Assembly: GCA_963281255.1 (NCBI GenBank)
Contig: OY725504.1
Location: 1 to 64,000 of the forward strand
Length of the DNA: 64,000 nt
Direction: 5' to 3'
Source of the DNA: Aphrocallistes beatrix
Lineage: Eukaryota; Porifera; Hexactinellida; Sceptrulophora; Aphrocallistidae
Below the pieces are notes generated by a model. The model did not search any database. It had not been told where the DNA came from and saw only the letters and a list, made by a program, of their open reading frames with translations. Shown here piece after piece: positions 46,034 to 57,200 of the stretch; the stretch's first letter is position 1, and each line of letters begins with the position of its first letter. Position numbers and translations under genes: made by a program.

Positions 46034-47092
46034 CTAAGCCTGCTTCCTCTGCTGCATCTGCTCGTAGTTGCCCTTGTACTTGTCTCGCTCGATCCTCAGC
46101 CGTTCCACGTCCCCTTTCAGTTCGTCGATTTCGCACTGGAGTAGCTGCTTCTGCTCCTTCATCGTGTTCTTCCGGTCGTCCTTCTTCTTGCGGCAGGTGT
46201 GTGCGTAGCCACGGTTCTTGTACTGGCGCCGAATCCTCTTCACGTGATTCTGGTCGTCCCGACTCAGGCCGAGGTTTTTCAGTTTCTTGTTCAGGTCAGG
46301 AATCTTCAGATTGGTCAGATCCCCTTCCGTCACCCCCTCGGGCAGCTGCTCCGCCAGGTCTTTCATGTCGAGTCCTAAGTCCACCGTTTCGTCCTCGCTG
46401 TCATCGTCGTCTGGCTGCATCTGCGGTTTCAAGACGGAAGGAGGGGGACTGTACTCGGGGTCGATTCCTGGCCCGGGGTAAGGGGACGGGATGGAGTTGA
46501 GGTCTGTGTGTGGGTACATGCCCCCGGGGCCAGATAGTTGGTGCTGAGGGAAGTAGCCAGGCTGTTGCATCTGAGGATGGGCAGGGTATTGCTGGTAGAA
46601 GTTGTCGATGGCTGGTGGCTGGTGTAAATCACTTAGAAAGTCCCACATGCCCAACTGCTGGTCATCCGAGGAGAGTTGGGCAGGTGGCGCAGCGGGGAGA
46701 GGATTCGGACGGAGGTTCCGGGGAGAGGCAGACGCGGGGGCTGAGCTCACCGCCGGGGCAGAGGGGGGAGTGTTGCTCCAAGGATAGGACCCGTTGGAAG
46801 GCGGATAATCGGCACTGGAGGGAGGCGAGAAGAGAGAAGAGCTCGGGAGTTGTCCCGCCATCTGTCCGGGTGTGAAGGGGGCGTGATGAGGAGGAGGAGG
46901 AGGAGGCGCCTGGTGTTGCTGGTAAGAGAATGGGTCGTTGAAGACGTTGAATGGAGCTGGTGGCAGTTGTTGGTTGGCATCCATGAGGTGTGGGTAGCTT
47001 GAGTAATCAAATGTGAAAGCACTGCTGTTCGCAGGGTAGGATTCCCCTGGCATCCCCACGAATTGGTTCATTCCGAACTCGAAGTTGTTCAT
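46034..47092 (-). CDS. Maf-like bZIP transcription factor 2, intronless
   Basis: 352 residues. A Pro/Ser/Gln-rich N-terminal half (MNNFEFGMNQF start, PPPPPP tract) is shared with factors 3 and 4. The C-terminal half has an acidic stretch, the extended homology region IPDLNKKLKNLGLSRDD, basic region RRQYKNRGYAHTCRKKK and a coiled coil. NRGYA is intact, so normal Maf-type DNA contact is expected. Confidence 0.88.
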   Translation of the reverse strand: MNNFEFGMNQFVGMPGESYPANSSAFTFDYSSYPHLMDANQQLPPAPFNVFNDPFSYQQHQAPPPPPPHHAPFTPGQMAGQLPSSSLFSPPSSADYPPSNGSYPWSNTPPSAPAVSSAPASASPRNLRPNPLPAAPPAQLSSDDQQLGMWDFLSDLHQPPAIDNFYQQYPAHPQMQQPGYFPQHQLSGPGGMYPHTDLNSIPSPYPGPGIDPEYSPPPSVLKPQMQPDDDDSEDETVDLGLDMKDLAEQLPEGVTEGDLTNLKIPDLNKKLKNLGLSRDDQNHVKRIRRQYKNRGYAHTCRKKKDDRKNTMKEQKQLLQCEIDELKGDVERLRIERDKYKGNYEQMQQRKQA

Positions 47093-47136
47093 TTCTATCT
47101 GTAGATTTGTTCCTGCCTCTACCTGTGCTGAGCAGA

Positions 47137-47144
47137 TATTTATA
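47137..47144 (-). promoter_or_regulatory. TATAAATA box of Maf-like gene 2
   Basis: TATAAATA on -, 44 bases before the start codon, matching the box of the other three paralogues. Confidence 0.7.
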
Positions 47145-50100
47145 CGTGTGTGTACACAGTAGTCCTCGTATTGTTTCCATCTAGGGACTTCTCATGTTGC
47201 AGCTTATTCGATGGTGTAACAGGGACTCAGCTCAGATAAACATGTTTATTTCCCTCCCTGCTTTCTCCTTTGTCTTTCCAGTTGATTAGATCATTTATTA
47301 TTCTAATTTTGTATTTTCTTTCATTACTGCTTTCGTTTCTCGATTGTCCCTAAAGCTTAATTGTCCTACACAAACGCTGTCGATTCTGTATAAGTAGGAA
47401 TGCAATCGCTGACGAACTCAGGGAAAATTACTGCCGACTCTTCTATAAATAATTGCCTGATATCTCTTCTAGCATTCAATTCAGTTTGTGGGTTATTCGA
47501 CTTTCACCATACATAATCTCCTCGCTTCATTTTTCTGGAACTTAATACGCTCCTATTCCTTCTTACCCACAAAATTGTCCTCATTTCTGATTTTTAGATT
47601 TGCTGGCATTCCTTCCATTGTATCGTCATTATTCCAGTTCGGTTCCCAATTCAACAATTCTGTTTATAGAAATGAGGTTGATGGGAGAATTACCCAAGAA
47701 TTTCATACGCTGCTATACAGAGAAGCTCGGACTGAGAATAGAATGAGTTCTGTTCCTAGATGAGAAGCAAAGTCTGCGATTATTTGTGGGAAATACTTCC
47801 GTATGAATAATCGCATCTGTCAAATCCGATAGACCTGTTTCGGTAGAAATTTGAGCTAGTGATACTACCGAAGACACGGATTCTATTGGACGAATTGTCA
47901 TTCTATCCAATAATGCAAAACTTATAGAACAGAGGAACCGTCTAATATATACTGTTCAACTGAGCCCATGCGAGTGTAGAATAAGTGTTGGATGATCTGC
48001 CACAATCAGTGTTTCCCGCCGAGCTCGCTAAGCGCTATTTAGCACGCTTAGCTTGTCGAATAACGTGATTTTGTTGTTAAATAATGCAATTACCCGAATA
48101 AACCACACAAAATTGCAAAATTCACGCGTTTTCCATAATCCTGAGGAAACACTGGCCACATTACCAATGTATTACATTTTAAAACTGATTGAATGGGACA
48201 AATGTATGTCGAGTAGGAGATTACGATTTCTGTAGTAACACAGTCGACTCCGCTTAATAGGGTCACATCGGTCAGAGGACATTTTGCCCCGATTAAGCGG
48301 AGAACCCTATTAACCGAAAATATTTTGTATTAGCTTCTATGTGTGAGAGCTGTTCGGTCCTGCCAAAAGTGGCCCGATCAAGCGGTTGACCAGATTAAAC
48401 AGTGATCCTATTAAGCAGAGTCGACTGTATATTTTATTTAGTATAGAATATCGCGGAGGTATCTCTAAGGACAAAATGTCACTACACCCAATATCCACTG
48501 TCTCAAGCTGCTTATAATGTTCATTTTTGTCAGCCCTTGCTTGGCGTTATTGCGTATTTATTATTTAAGACTTTATTTATTTTCAATCATTCTACCCTTC
48601 ACCCCTCCCAAACCAAACCTAGATCGGTGCACTAAATAAGCTGCGAGGTTTGACGATCAAATTCCGATCGCGTGGATCAGATGTCAATAAGACTATAGCG
48701 CTGTTAACCACGAGCATTTGCTTCCTTGTTTTGTGATGGACAAATCTACATTCGATCCTTGATACGAGCTTAAACTAAATCGTATTCAGCCCAGTTATCC
48801 AATTACAGTCATCCCAATTGCTCAATACTCCTTTTGGTGGAATAAGATTTACATCTTACACGTGCGATGCCAGGTGCACTGGTTACCTGCAACATTCAAC
48901 TACAGCTCTTATAAGGAGAACTGTGATTTGAATTTATCATCACTTGATAATAAATGGAAATGTTCTAACACCTCTGAATGTCCTTCTGGAGCTACTCTAT
49001 TACAAGTCTGCAGCCCACCATGTTGAATGCTAATGTTGACATGTGGGAGGTTATCCCGAAAATCCGCGAAACATTGTGATGACACGAACAAAATATTTTA
49101 ACAGTTCCAAATTCTGTGAGCTAAGCAAACTGATTAAACTGTTGTAATGTTCAAGAATCTTATAAGGACCTACAGATAGTACTGTTGCCACACTGCATCT
49201 GTCCGAATTCCAGCTAAAGTTTCCATGACGACCTAACATTGCAGCATAATTTGATATCTGTTTTCTCTTGCGCCACTCCAATGCATCACTCAATGAGATG
49301 GGCGAGATAGATCAGAGCTGCTGCCCCCGCAATGATTCATATTTTATTGATCAAATTTCTGATACTAGCAAATCCAGATTACGTGCTTCCCTACTCTCTA
49401 ACTGTTGCTCAAGTTTCAGTTGCCTTCATTGAATTCCTACGCACTCTGCTATGCACACATCATGCATTTGTGTCTGATCAACAATCTCTACAGAAATGAA
49501 CTGAGCACCAAATCATGAATTTATTTATTTTGTACGTAATTAGTCTTGGAATTTTAATCCATTCTTCGCTGCGGCATGGTTGACTCTTGTGCAATTATCG
49601 CTCTTGAATCACAATTTAAACTAATTAGAACTTATCGAGACCATAATTCAGGATCTAATCACATTCTACGCATGAACTTTTTGATTATCTCTGACGGAAA
49701 TGATTGAACCTTTGCTTCCAATTCGTATTTAAAATTAATTGATTACGAAAAGGTGACTATTTCTGCCTATCCGAGTAAATAAATTGATGACTGATTTGCT
49801 TAGGATTTTGCTTCTTTCGCGTTACTTAACAAAGTTAATATATATTTCTCCACAATCAGTCACTTGTTCCTAATTCCATTAGCGCAGACTTTAGTTATTT
49901 GAACTGGGATCAGAGGTTAGTTCATAATAGCACATGTAACAAGCGCAGATGACACACATTAATAACTGCTTAGGTTTGCCGATATTCCGTGAATAATGCG
50001 CGCAGAGAGGAAGTTACTTGTTTCAAATTTGTATATCCGAGCAGCTCTCCAGCATTACAACTGTACAGACATACATTGAAGAGTAGAGCTACAATAATAC

Positions 50101-50162
50101 AATACAATACAATACAATATAAAAATCCAGCCAAACGGCCATGGATCAGTGCACACTGCTCT
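47145..50162. other. Long AT-rich gene-free region with one MITE
   Basis: Only the element at 48241-48427 and a short (AATAC)n run near 50097-50118 stand out. No gene recognised. Confidence 0.55.
48241..48427. mobile_element. pogo/Tigger-like MITE
   Basis: Left end CAGTCGACTCCGCTTAATAG and right end CTATTAAGCAGAGTCGACTG are near-perfect inverted repeats. TA follows the right end; CA, perhaps a mutated TA, precedes the left. Internal AGCGG/CCGCT words give further pairing. Confidence 0.8.
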
Positions 50163-51260
50163 TTATCGGCTCTGGTCCTTTCCTACTTGCATCATTTCAT
50201 AGCTGTGTTTGTATTGGTCCCGCTGGATCCTCAGTCGGTCCACGTCCGTTTTCAGGTCATTTATTTCTCCCTCCAGCATTTCTTTCTGACTCTTCATTGT
50301 CGTCTTTTTCTCCTCTTTGTTCTTGCGGCAATTTTTCGCATAGACGCGGTTCTTTTGCTTTCTGCGCATTTGCTTCACTTCCATTTGTTGCTCCTGCGTC
50401 ATTCCCTGGTCCCGCAACACCTTGTTCAGATCTCGGATGTTTATTTCCGCGAGTTCGTCCGCGTTTGAGATATCATCCAGGGCAGGGTCCAGCTTTGTAT
50501 CGAGGTCTTCATCATCGAAACAATCTGGGAAGGTCTCGGATTTGCCGGTGATTGACTCGTCGTAAGACATGGGGGGCGGCTTTATGAGGGAGGAAGGGGG
50601 GCTGTACTCGTTGGGATCGTGTCCTGATCCGGGGTAAGGGGACGGGATGGAGTCAGTGTGTGGGTACATACTCCCGGGGCCAGCCAGATGGTGCTGAGGG
50701 TAGTAGCCAGGCTGTTGCATCTGAGGGTATGGCTGGTAGAAATTGTCGGTGGGTGCTGGCTGGAACTCGTCCAGCATTTCCAGCAGTTCCTGCTCCAACT
50801 GCTGGTCTTCAGCGCTGGCAGTGGCTGGCTGGTGCTGTGAGGGGAGTTGGGCAGGTGGCGCAGCGGGGAGAGGATTCGGACGGAGGTTCCGGGGAGAGGC
50901 AGACGCGGGGGCTGAGCTCACCGCCGGGGCAGAGGGGGGAGTGTTGCTCCAAGGATAGGACCCGTTGGAAGGCGGATAATCGGCACTGGAGGGAGGCGAG
51001 AAGAGAGAAGAGCCCGGGAGTTGTCCCGCCATCTGTCCCGATGTGAAGGGGGCGTGAGGAGGAGGAGGAGGAGGCGCCTGGTGTTGCTGGTAGGAGAATG
51101 GGTCGTTGAAGACGTTGAATGGAGCTGGTGGCAGTTGTTGGTTGGCATCCATGAGGTGTGGGTAGCTTGAGTAATCAAATGTGAAAGCACTGTTGTTAGC
51201 AGAGTAGGATTCCCCTGGCATCCCCGCGAATTGGTTCATTCCGAACTCGAAGTTGTTCAT
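50163..51260 (-). CDS. Maf-like bZIP transcription factor 3, intronless, altered DNA-contact motif
   Basis: 365 residues. About the first 230 residues are nearly identical to factor 4. The C-terminal half diverges strongly: INIRDLNKVLRDQGM replaces the usual extended homology sequence, and the basic region reads RRKQKNRVYAKNCRKNKEEKK. Gly of the Maf NRGYA hallmark is Val, while Asn, Ala, Cys and Arg of the bZIP core remain. A KETLEGEI-like coiled coil follows. DNA specificity may differ from true Mafs. Confidence 0.86.
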   Translation of the reverse strand: MNNFEFGMNQFAGMPGESYSANNSAFTFDYSSYPHLMDANQQLPPAPFNVFNDPFSYQQHQAPPPPPPHAPFTSGQMAGQLPGSSLFSPPSSADYPPSNGSYPWSNTPPSAPAVSSAPASASPRNLRPNPLPAAPPAQLPSQHQPATASAEDQQLEQELLEMLDEFQPAPTDNFYQPYPQMQQPGYYPQHHLAGPGSMYPHTDSIPSPYPGSGHDPNEYSPPSSLIKPPPMSYDESITGKSETFPDCFDDEDLDTKLDPALDDISNADELAEINIRDLNKVLRDQGMTQEQQMEVKQMRRKQKNRVYAKNCRKNKEEKKTTMKSQKEMLEGEINDLKTDVDRLRIQRDQYKHSYEMMQVGKDQSR

Positions 51261-51321
51261 TTCTAGTTGTTAAATCTTTTCTGTTGATTGTTGGTGATAT
51301 ATGTATTCTGCTTTTGAGATG

Positions 51322-51329
51322 TATTTATA
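51322..51329 (-). promoter_or_regulatory. TATAAATA box of Maf-like gene 3
   Basis: TATAAATA on -, 61 bases before the start codon. Confidence 0.65.
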
Positions 51330-52460
51330 ATGTTGTACATACACGCTGTGTAACTCTATACAGAGAATTCTGTAGTATGTGGCTGGAATTGGTTGTGCAG
51401 CTGACCTTTGAATATTCACTTTCTTCGAGACGTTCTTCCGTGTTATTCAGGAAGTTTCCCATTAATTGGTCTATTTATAGCTTTCACTCATTTCGTTTTA
51501 CTTTTGATTTCGACTGTTTGTAAATTACGATATTGTTTGAAGTTTTTGTTTCGACTTAATTGCGTCGAAATAAAAAACTGTTTCCCTTTCGATAAAATGT
51601 TTTTAATTTTCTTTGGTTTCAGAAGAATGCTGAATATATTCATGTAATTATTGCTCGGTACTTTTCCTTTTGTTTTATTATCATTTTCCCCGACTGATTG
51701 ATTTGCAGATTCCTTTAGGCGCTTCTGTCGCAAAATTTATTTCTGTTTTCCTCCAAAAAATTTTTACTTGCTAAATTCTACTATTACTCGACATATTTTT
51801 TTATGATACAATATGTTCCAGTTATATTCTGATGAATAACCCTATTTCTCAATCGAATTATATAAATTGTTTGTTCCATCAGATTTTAAAGTCCCTCTTC
51901 GCTAAAGCTACAGAAGAGATTTGGAATATTATGGAGACAGCGAGTGTGTATACGACATCTTGATATTCTGTTGATTGTAATAATGACCTTCTCTCTCTAC
52001 TAATAGCTAACCAAACGATTTACTGCAGAATAGATTACTTAAAGATATTAAGATGTCTTTAAACTTTACGTAACGGAGAATTTCTGAATATCAGAGCCAG
52101 TCTTTAGCAACGCCCTTCTTCCAACTCCGTTACACCTGTGTTACGTAGCACAATTATCATTTGAATGGATTTGCAAAGTTACAACAATGGCAGAGCAAAC
52201 CACATGAAGTGTATCAATTTTATGTACGTCAAATCAGTTATTATACAAAGTACCTAAAACTCTCAAGCATTATGCATAATGACTGAGAGAAAATGCCTGG
52301 AATTCCAGATATTTTACATAAAAATATCTAATTTGACGTTTTAACTGTAACATATATATGTTAACTATCTATCTATCTGATGCTGAAACTTTCAGGTATT
52401 TTACATAATAACCGACTTGACGTTTGAAATTATTGATATGCGTATATATATATATACTAC

Positions 52461-52516
<56 letters not shown>

Positions 52517-53104
52517 GCATATCAATAATTTCATCGGAGATGATGGGGTGTAGTCTTTCATTCTTTTCCGGAGGTCTTTCCTGTTAGAGATCAGAGTTGG
52601 ATTAGACTCTGTGGACTCTTACGAATCTGGTGCTAGGAGAGTTCATGATGCATTCAGCACTTGATACACAAGGTCGTATGACGGTGCATTGCAGAGCCAA
52701 ATAAGGCTGTAAGCAGCCTTTGCTGTTACTTGCACTACCTGATGCATAATCACATGCACGGCTAATTACACGCACACTTCCTTCTTTCAACCTTGCGCAT
52801 AGCTTCACCTTTGCACCTGACATTCCACGACCAGGAGATGACCTCTCTAACTTAGCGGTCGAGTGCTGAATAATTTACAGCTCGCAGCCGACTGGCTTAT
52901 GCTATGCTTTTGTCTGTGGTGGCGCTGTCTTGTTGCATTCCAGGTGCAGTGGGCGAGTGGTCATTTTAGGAACATAATTCCTGTTTTTACGTTTCAGGTC
53001 TTTTCAATAAACATCGATTGCGCAAACACTGCCACTTTCATTTTAGGTTAGATGCAATGTGACCTCACTCTTGTAGTCACTACACACCATCCACCAAGTT
53101 TGTA
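51330..53104. other. AT-rich intergenic region with a large AT hairpin
   Basis: No gene recognised; the dinucleotide palindrome at 52425-52530 is described separately. Confidence 0.55.
52425..52530. repeat. (TA)n repeat inside a long palindrome
   Basis: GAAATTATTGATATGCGTAT at the left is mirrored by ATACGCATATCAATAATTTC at the right, enclosing about 65 bases of alternating TA with one ACTACG interruption. The whole segment can fold as one cruciform of about 100 bases. Confidence 0.93.
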
Positions 53105-53112
53105 TATAAATA
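53105..53112 (+). promoter_or_regulatory. TATAAATA box of Maf-like gene 4
   Basis: TATAAATA 49 bases before the start codon, identical to the octamer before factors 1-3. Confidence 0.72.
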
Positions 53113-53161
53113 TGCAGAAGTCAAAGCGAAAGCAACATTATTCAATTCTACACCAATCAAC

Positions 53162-54253
53162 ATGAACAACAACTTCGACTTCGGAATGAACCAATTCGCG
53201 GGGATGTCAGGGGAATCCTACTCTGCGAACAGCAGTGCTTTCACATTTGATTACTCAAGCTACCCACACCTCATGGATGCCAACCAACAACTGCCACCAG
53301 CTCCATTCAACGTCTTCAACGACCCATTCTCCTACCAGCAACACCAGGCGCCTCCTCCTCCTCCTCCTCACGCCCCCTTCACTTCCGGACAGATGGCGGG
53401 ACAACTCCCGAGCTCTTCTCTCTTCTCGCCTCCCTCCAGTGCCGATTATCCGCCTTCCAACGGGTCCTATCCTTGGAGCAACACTCCCCCCTCTGCCCCG
53501 GCGGTGAGCTCAGCCCCCGCGTCTGCCTCTCCCCGGAACCTCCGTCCGAATCCTCTCCCCGCTGCGCCACCTGCCCAACTCCCCTCACAGCACCAGCCAG
53601 CCACTGCCAGCGTTGAAGACCAGCAGTTGGAGCAGGAACTGCTGGAAATGCTGGACGAGTTCCAGCCAGCACCCACCGACAATTTCTACCAGCCATACCC
53701 TCAGATGCAACAGCCTGGCTACTACCCTCAGCACCATCTGGCTGGCCCCGGGAGTATGTACCCACACACTGACTCCATCCCGTCCCCTTACCCCGGATCA
53801 GGGAATGACTCCAACGAGTACAGCCCCCCTCCTTCCTTCATAAAGCCGCCCCCCATGTCCTTCGACGACTCGGAATTCCCTGACCTTGACCAATCAGAGC
53901 TGGGGGACCTGGACCTGTCTGACCTAGAGCTGCCAGACGGTGTCACTCCCGGGGACCTCGCCGTCCTGAAGATCCCGGACCTGAACAAGAAGCTGCGGGA
54001 CTTGGGGCTGAGTCGCGACGAGCAGAATGTTATCAAGAAAATCCGCAGACAGCACAAGAACCGACACTACGCCCACACGTGCCGCCTGAAGAAGGTGGAG
54101 AAGAAGAGCACCATGAAGTCCCAGAAGCAAATTCTGGAGTCGGAGATAAACGATCTGAAAACAGACGTTGATAAACTCCGGAGACAGCGGGACGAGTACA
54201 AGAAGAATTACGAAATGATGCAGCAACGGCCGAGAGACCAGCAGTTCTCTTGA
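53162..54253 (+). CDS. Maf-like bZIP transcription factor 4, intronless, altered DNA-contact motif
   Basis: 363 residues. The N-terminal half is almost the same as factor 3. The C-terminal half resembles factor 2: PDGVTPGDLAVLKIPDLNKK, LRDLGLSRDEQN, basic region RRQHKNRHYAHTCRLKK and a coiled coil. The hallmark Gly of NRGYA is His. It is the only Maf-like gene of the cluster on +, lying head-to-head with factor 3 across 1.9 kb. Confidence 0.87.
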   Translation: MNNNFDFGMNQFAGMSGESYSANSSAFTFDYSSYPHLMDANQQLPPAPFNVFNDPFSYQQHQAPPPPPPHAPFTSGQMAGQLPSSSLFSPPSSADYPPSNGSYPWSNTPPSAPAVSSAPASASPRNLRPNPLPAAPPAQLPSQHQPATASVEDQQLEQELLEMLDEFQPAPTDNFYQPYPQMQQPGYYPQHHLAGPGSMYPHTDSIPSPYPGSGNDSNEYSPPPSFIKPPPMSFDDSEFPDLDQSELGDLDLSDLELPDGVTPGDLAVLKIPDLNKKLRDLGLSRDEQNVIKKIRRQHKNRHYAHTCRLKKVEKKSTMKSQKQILESEINDLKTDVDKLRRQRDEYKKNYEMMQQRPRDQQFS

Positions 54254-57200
54254 ACCCCTGTTTCATTCTTTTCTGTTTAATTATAAAATGTTATTAAATT
54301 TAGAAAATTTTATAATCCTGTTACAAACTGTGGTGGAGAGGCATTCCGACGCAAGGCACTTATTTCGCTGGGAGAGAAGTGTCCTAAGTTTGGAGAGTTG
54401 TGATTATTTGTTGAAATTTGGCTGTTGCGTTTTAGGAACTTTTCCATTCAAGCAACGAAATTGCATATTTTGACTGTTGATTGAATTAATCACCGAAACG
54501 AAACTCCCAGCTTTCTAAGTAACCAATTAATTTATATATTATCCCATTCGTGAAAGTTAATTGTCAATTAACCTCCAAACTACGCTTGAAAATCTCCCAT
54601 CCCAATTTGCTGATTTAATATTTTAATGCATTTCCACTAATTAAGAGGTTAAATTAAAGTTCCTATGATATTAGCTCCTGATTCCTATCCAATCACAGAA
54701 CAGCATCCTCAGCACTTCTAGCCAGACATCTCGATAGGAGACTTTGTGCTCTTCACAGCACCAAATTGTATGTTTCCAAATAATCAATTGAGCTAAGGGT
54801 CTGTCTTATTCTGTGGTGTAAGCTAGGATTTGTGGTTCAGGGAGGAGGAGGTACAACACCCAGCTGGGGGGTCTGGGGGTGCTGAAATCCCCCAGTGGGG
54901 TCTTGGAGCTTTGCCCTGGGAGCTGACAGCATTTGTTCTATAACATGTCCGGACTCTTCAAGTTAGACAAACGTACTACTTATCCAACAAATGAAATAAA
55001 TGCAATATTCAAATTTTAATAAATTATCGGTTTAGCCAGTCCTACCAAAATAATAACTTTATTTAACAATCAAGATTCCAAAAAGGTTGTTTGTAACTGC
55101 CTTGTCTTCCTGTGGCTGGTCAGGGGCGCTTCCATACGATTCACTCTTTGTGCGGTCCCTTTCAGTTGCCAGCTCTGACATTAACTTCGTTCACAAGAAA
55201 CCCCGCTTAGAAGACGGAAGTCTGAAAGCTCAGTTTCGCCATAATAAGCTGAATCATAATTCAAGTTTCAGCTAAAATCCAGCATCGTTGTTTTTCACGA
55301 AATTGTTGCATATTGAGTTTCTGTTTACATCTGCGATGACGGAATCGAAATCTTCCTAGAATTTCCAAAACTTTTGGACATTCTTTCTTGCCATCATCAT
55401 ATGCTGTGATATCGCTAATTACCCGGCGTATTTCATAACAGCTGACCGCAATGCAGATGTTTCCACAAATTTGTATGAATGTTTATTCAATAAACCCGTT
55501 CAGCTGTTGTTAACCTATTGCAACATCTTCATCTGCTCTCCTGAACAGGGAATAGACAGTGTATTTCTCAATGCTAGATCGGCTGTGCTGTTATTAAACT
55601 TGGTACGCAGATGTAAAGTGGCGATCATAATCGGATTAGGATTGCGGCACCGTTTAACTTATAATAGGACATGGCTTAGTCGTAATTGGAAGTTGATTTC
55701 TATTGTTATCCCACTCACTCGGTTACACAACCCAATCTCTTTCTTTAATCAGCTCTTTCCTATTCCTATTATTCGTCATTTCCTACTCGAGCCGAGTACA
55801 GGACAGTGACTGGTACTACCCGCCATTAAGCTGAATGTAATCAGGACGCAGTCTGACCGACAGACAAACGTACGAGTTATCATTAACTTTGCACCTTGTT
55901 GGTAATCTTATCTGATTTAAAGCCGTCATATCAATTTTGAATTAAAATATGCTAATACGTACTTCGGTTACGATTGTAGTGGGCAGTCCATTCTATGCAA
56001 TCGCCTGACGTGTCACTCCAACCCGCAGGCTGCTTCGGTAAGCGTTTAGTTCCTTTCTGTTTCTATTATTCAATTCTTATATTATTTGCTCCCATACATT
56101 GTATAGCATTTCTCAGCGAAAACATGCACAGATATAATTACGGACAGCTATGAAATAAAAACCTTTTATTTTCAAATGTTTAGTTGTAACATTCTACTCC
56201 GTCACAACTCGGTTATAGCATCAATAAGATCCATTCTAATTCATCTCTTACTCCAACTGCCACAATCATTGCGCCATCTCGTAAACCACTCCGCTCCATC
56301 CATTAACAAGATTGTGTAACATCTCACCCACCACATCACAGCTGGAATTCATTTATTCCAGATTAGAGTCATTCCATTAGTCAGATAGTAATTTGCCAAT
56401 TATTTCGTGGAATTTTTCAATTGAATTATGATGCTTACTGAATCGATCCGTATCTTTCATTGATGCATCACACAGGAATTCCTAAAACTCTGAGTGTCAG
56501 CATTGAGTGCTCCGTGTGTATCAAGAGCAGAACTGACTTCTAGTTTTTCCATACCGCCCCAACTCCATCCCCTCACAGCTCCATATGCAAACCTGATAAT
56601 AATACTTTATAGTTAATTGTTCCAGCCCCCAGAATTCCAATATAAAATACTCTACGTGTGTCAGGTATACTAACTCTTAAGAAGTTCATTATCACTCTTA
56701 GATTATTATCCAATAGCTTGCGTAGAAAATACGTTTACTGCTGCGATATAGAACATGCCACTGACACTGGCGTAAGAGCTACAAACAATATTCTGTGGAA
56801 TAATTCAACAATAGAATGACTTGTAATTGTCTGATTCCACTGTTCATTTTTCTGCTAACTCTGATACATTAATTCAATGGTAGAAAGTCTGCAGCTTCAC
56901 TTCTCCATTCAGAATATCTGTGTCTCCGCGAGTCAATCAGATCCAACTCGATCTCCCATATTTATACGCTGCTTTCAAATCAAGCGACCAAAAAAATTTG
57001 CTTACTTCCTGAAGGCAAGCACTTTTTTCCCTGAGCGCCTCTTATGCAGGTCTCACCATAGCATTGAGCCATCTAGCAGAATAGGACTTGGAACACAGGC
57101 AAACGAGACGCTTGCAATTGATCGAAAATGTAGGTTTGTAATTGATCGAATCTGGTAGATTTGCAAATGATCAACTAAGTTGGGAATGTATGCCCTTTAT

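Noticed and set aside
46201-51046. Several plus-strand frames over Maf-like genes 2 and 3
   Set aside because: Shadows of the minus-strand genes; they look conserved between copies only because the DNA is nearly identical.
54840-54930. GC-rich patch as an exon
   Set aside because: G-run-rich sequence resembling a dispersed repeat; no splice-framed open reading.
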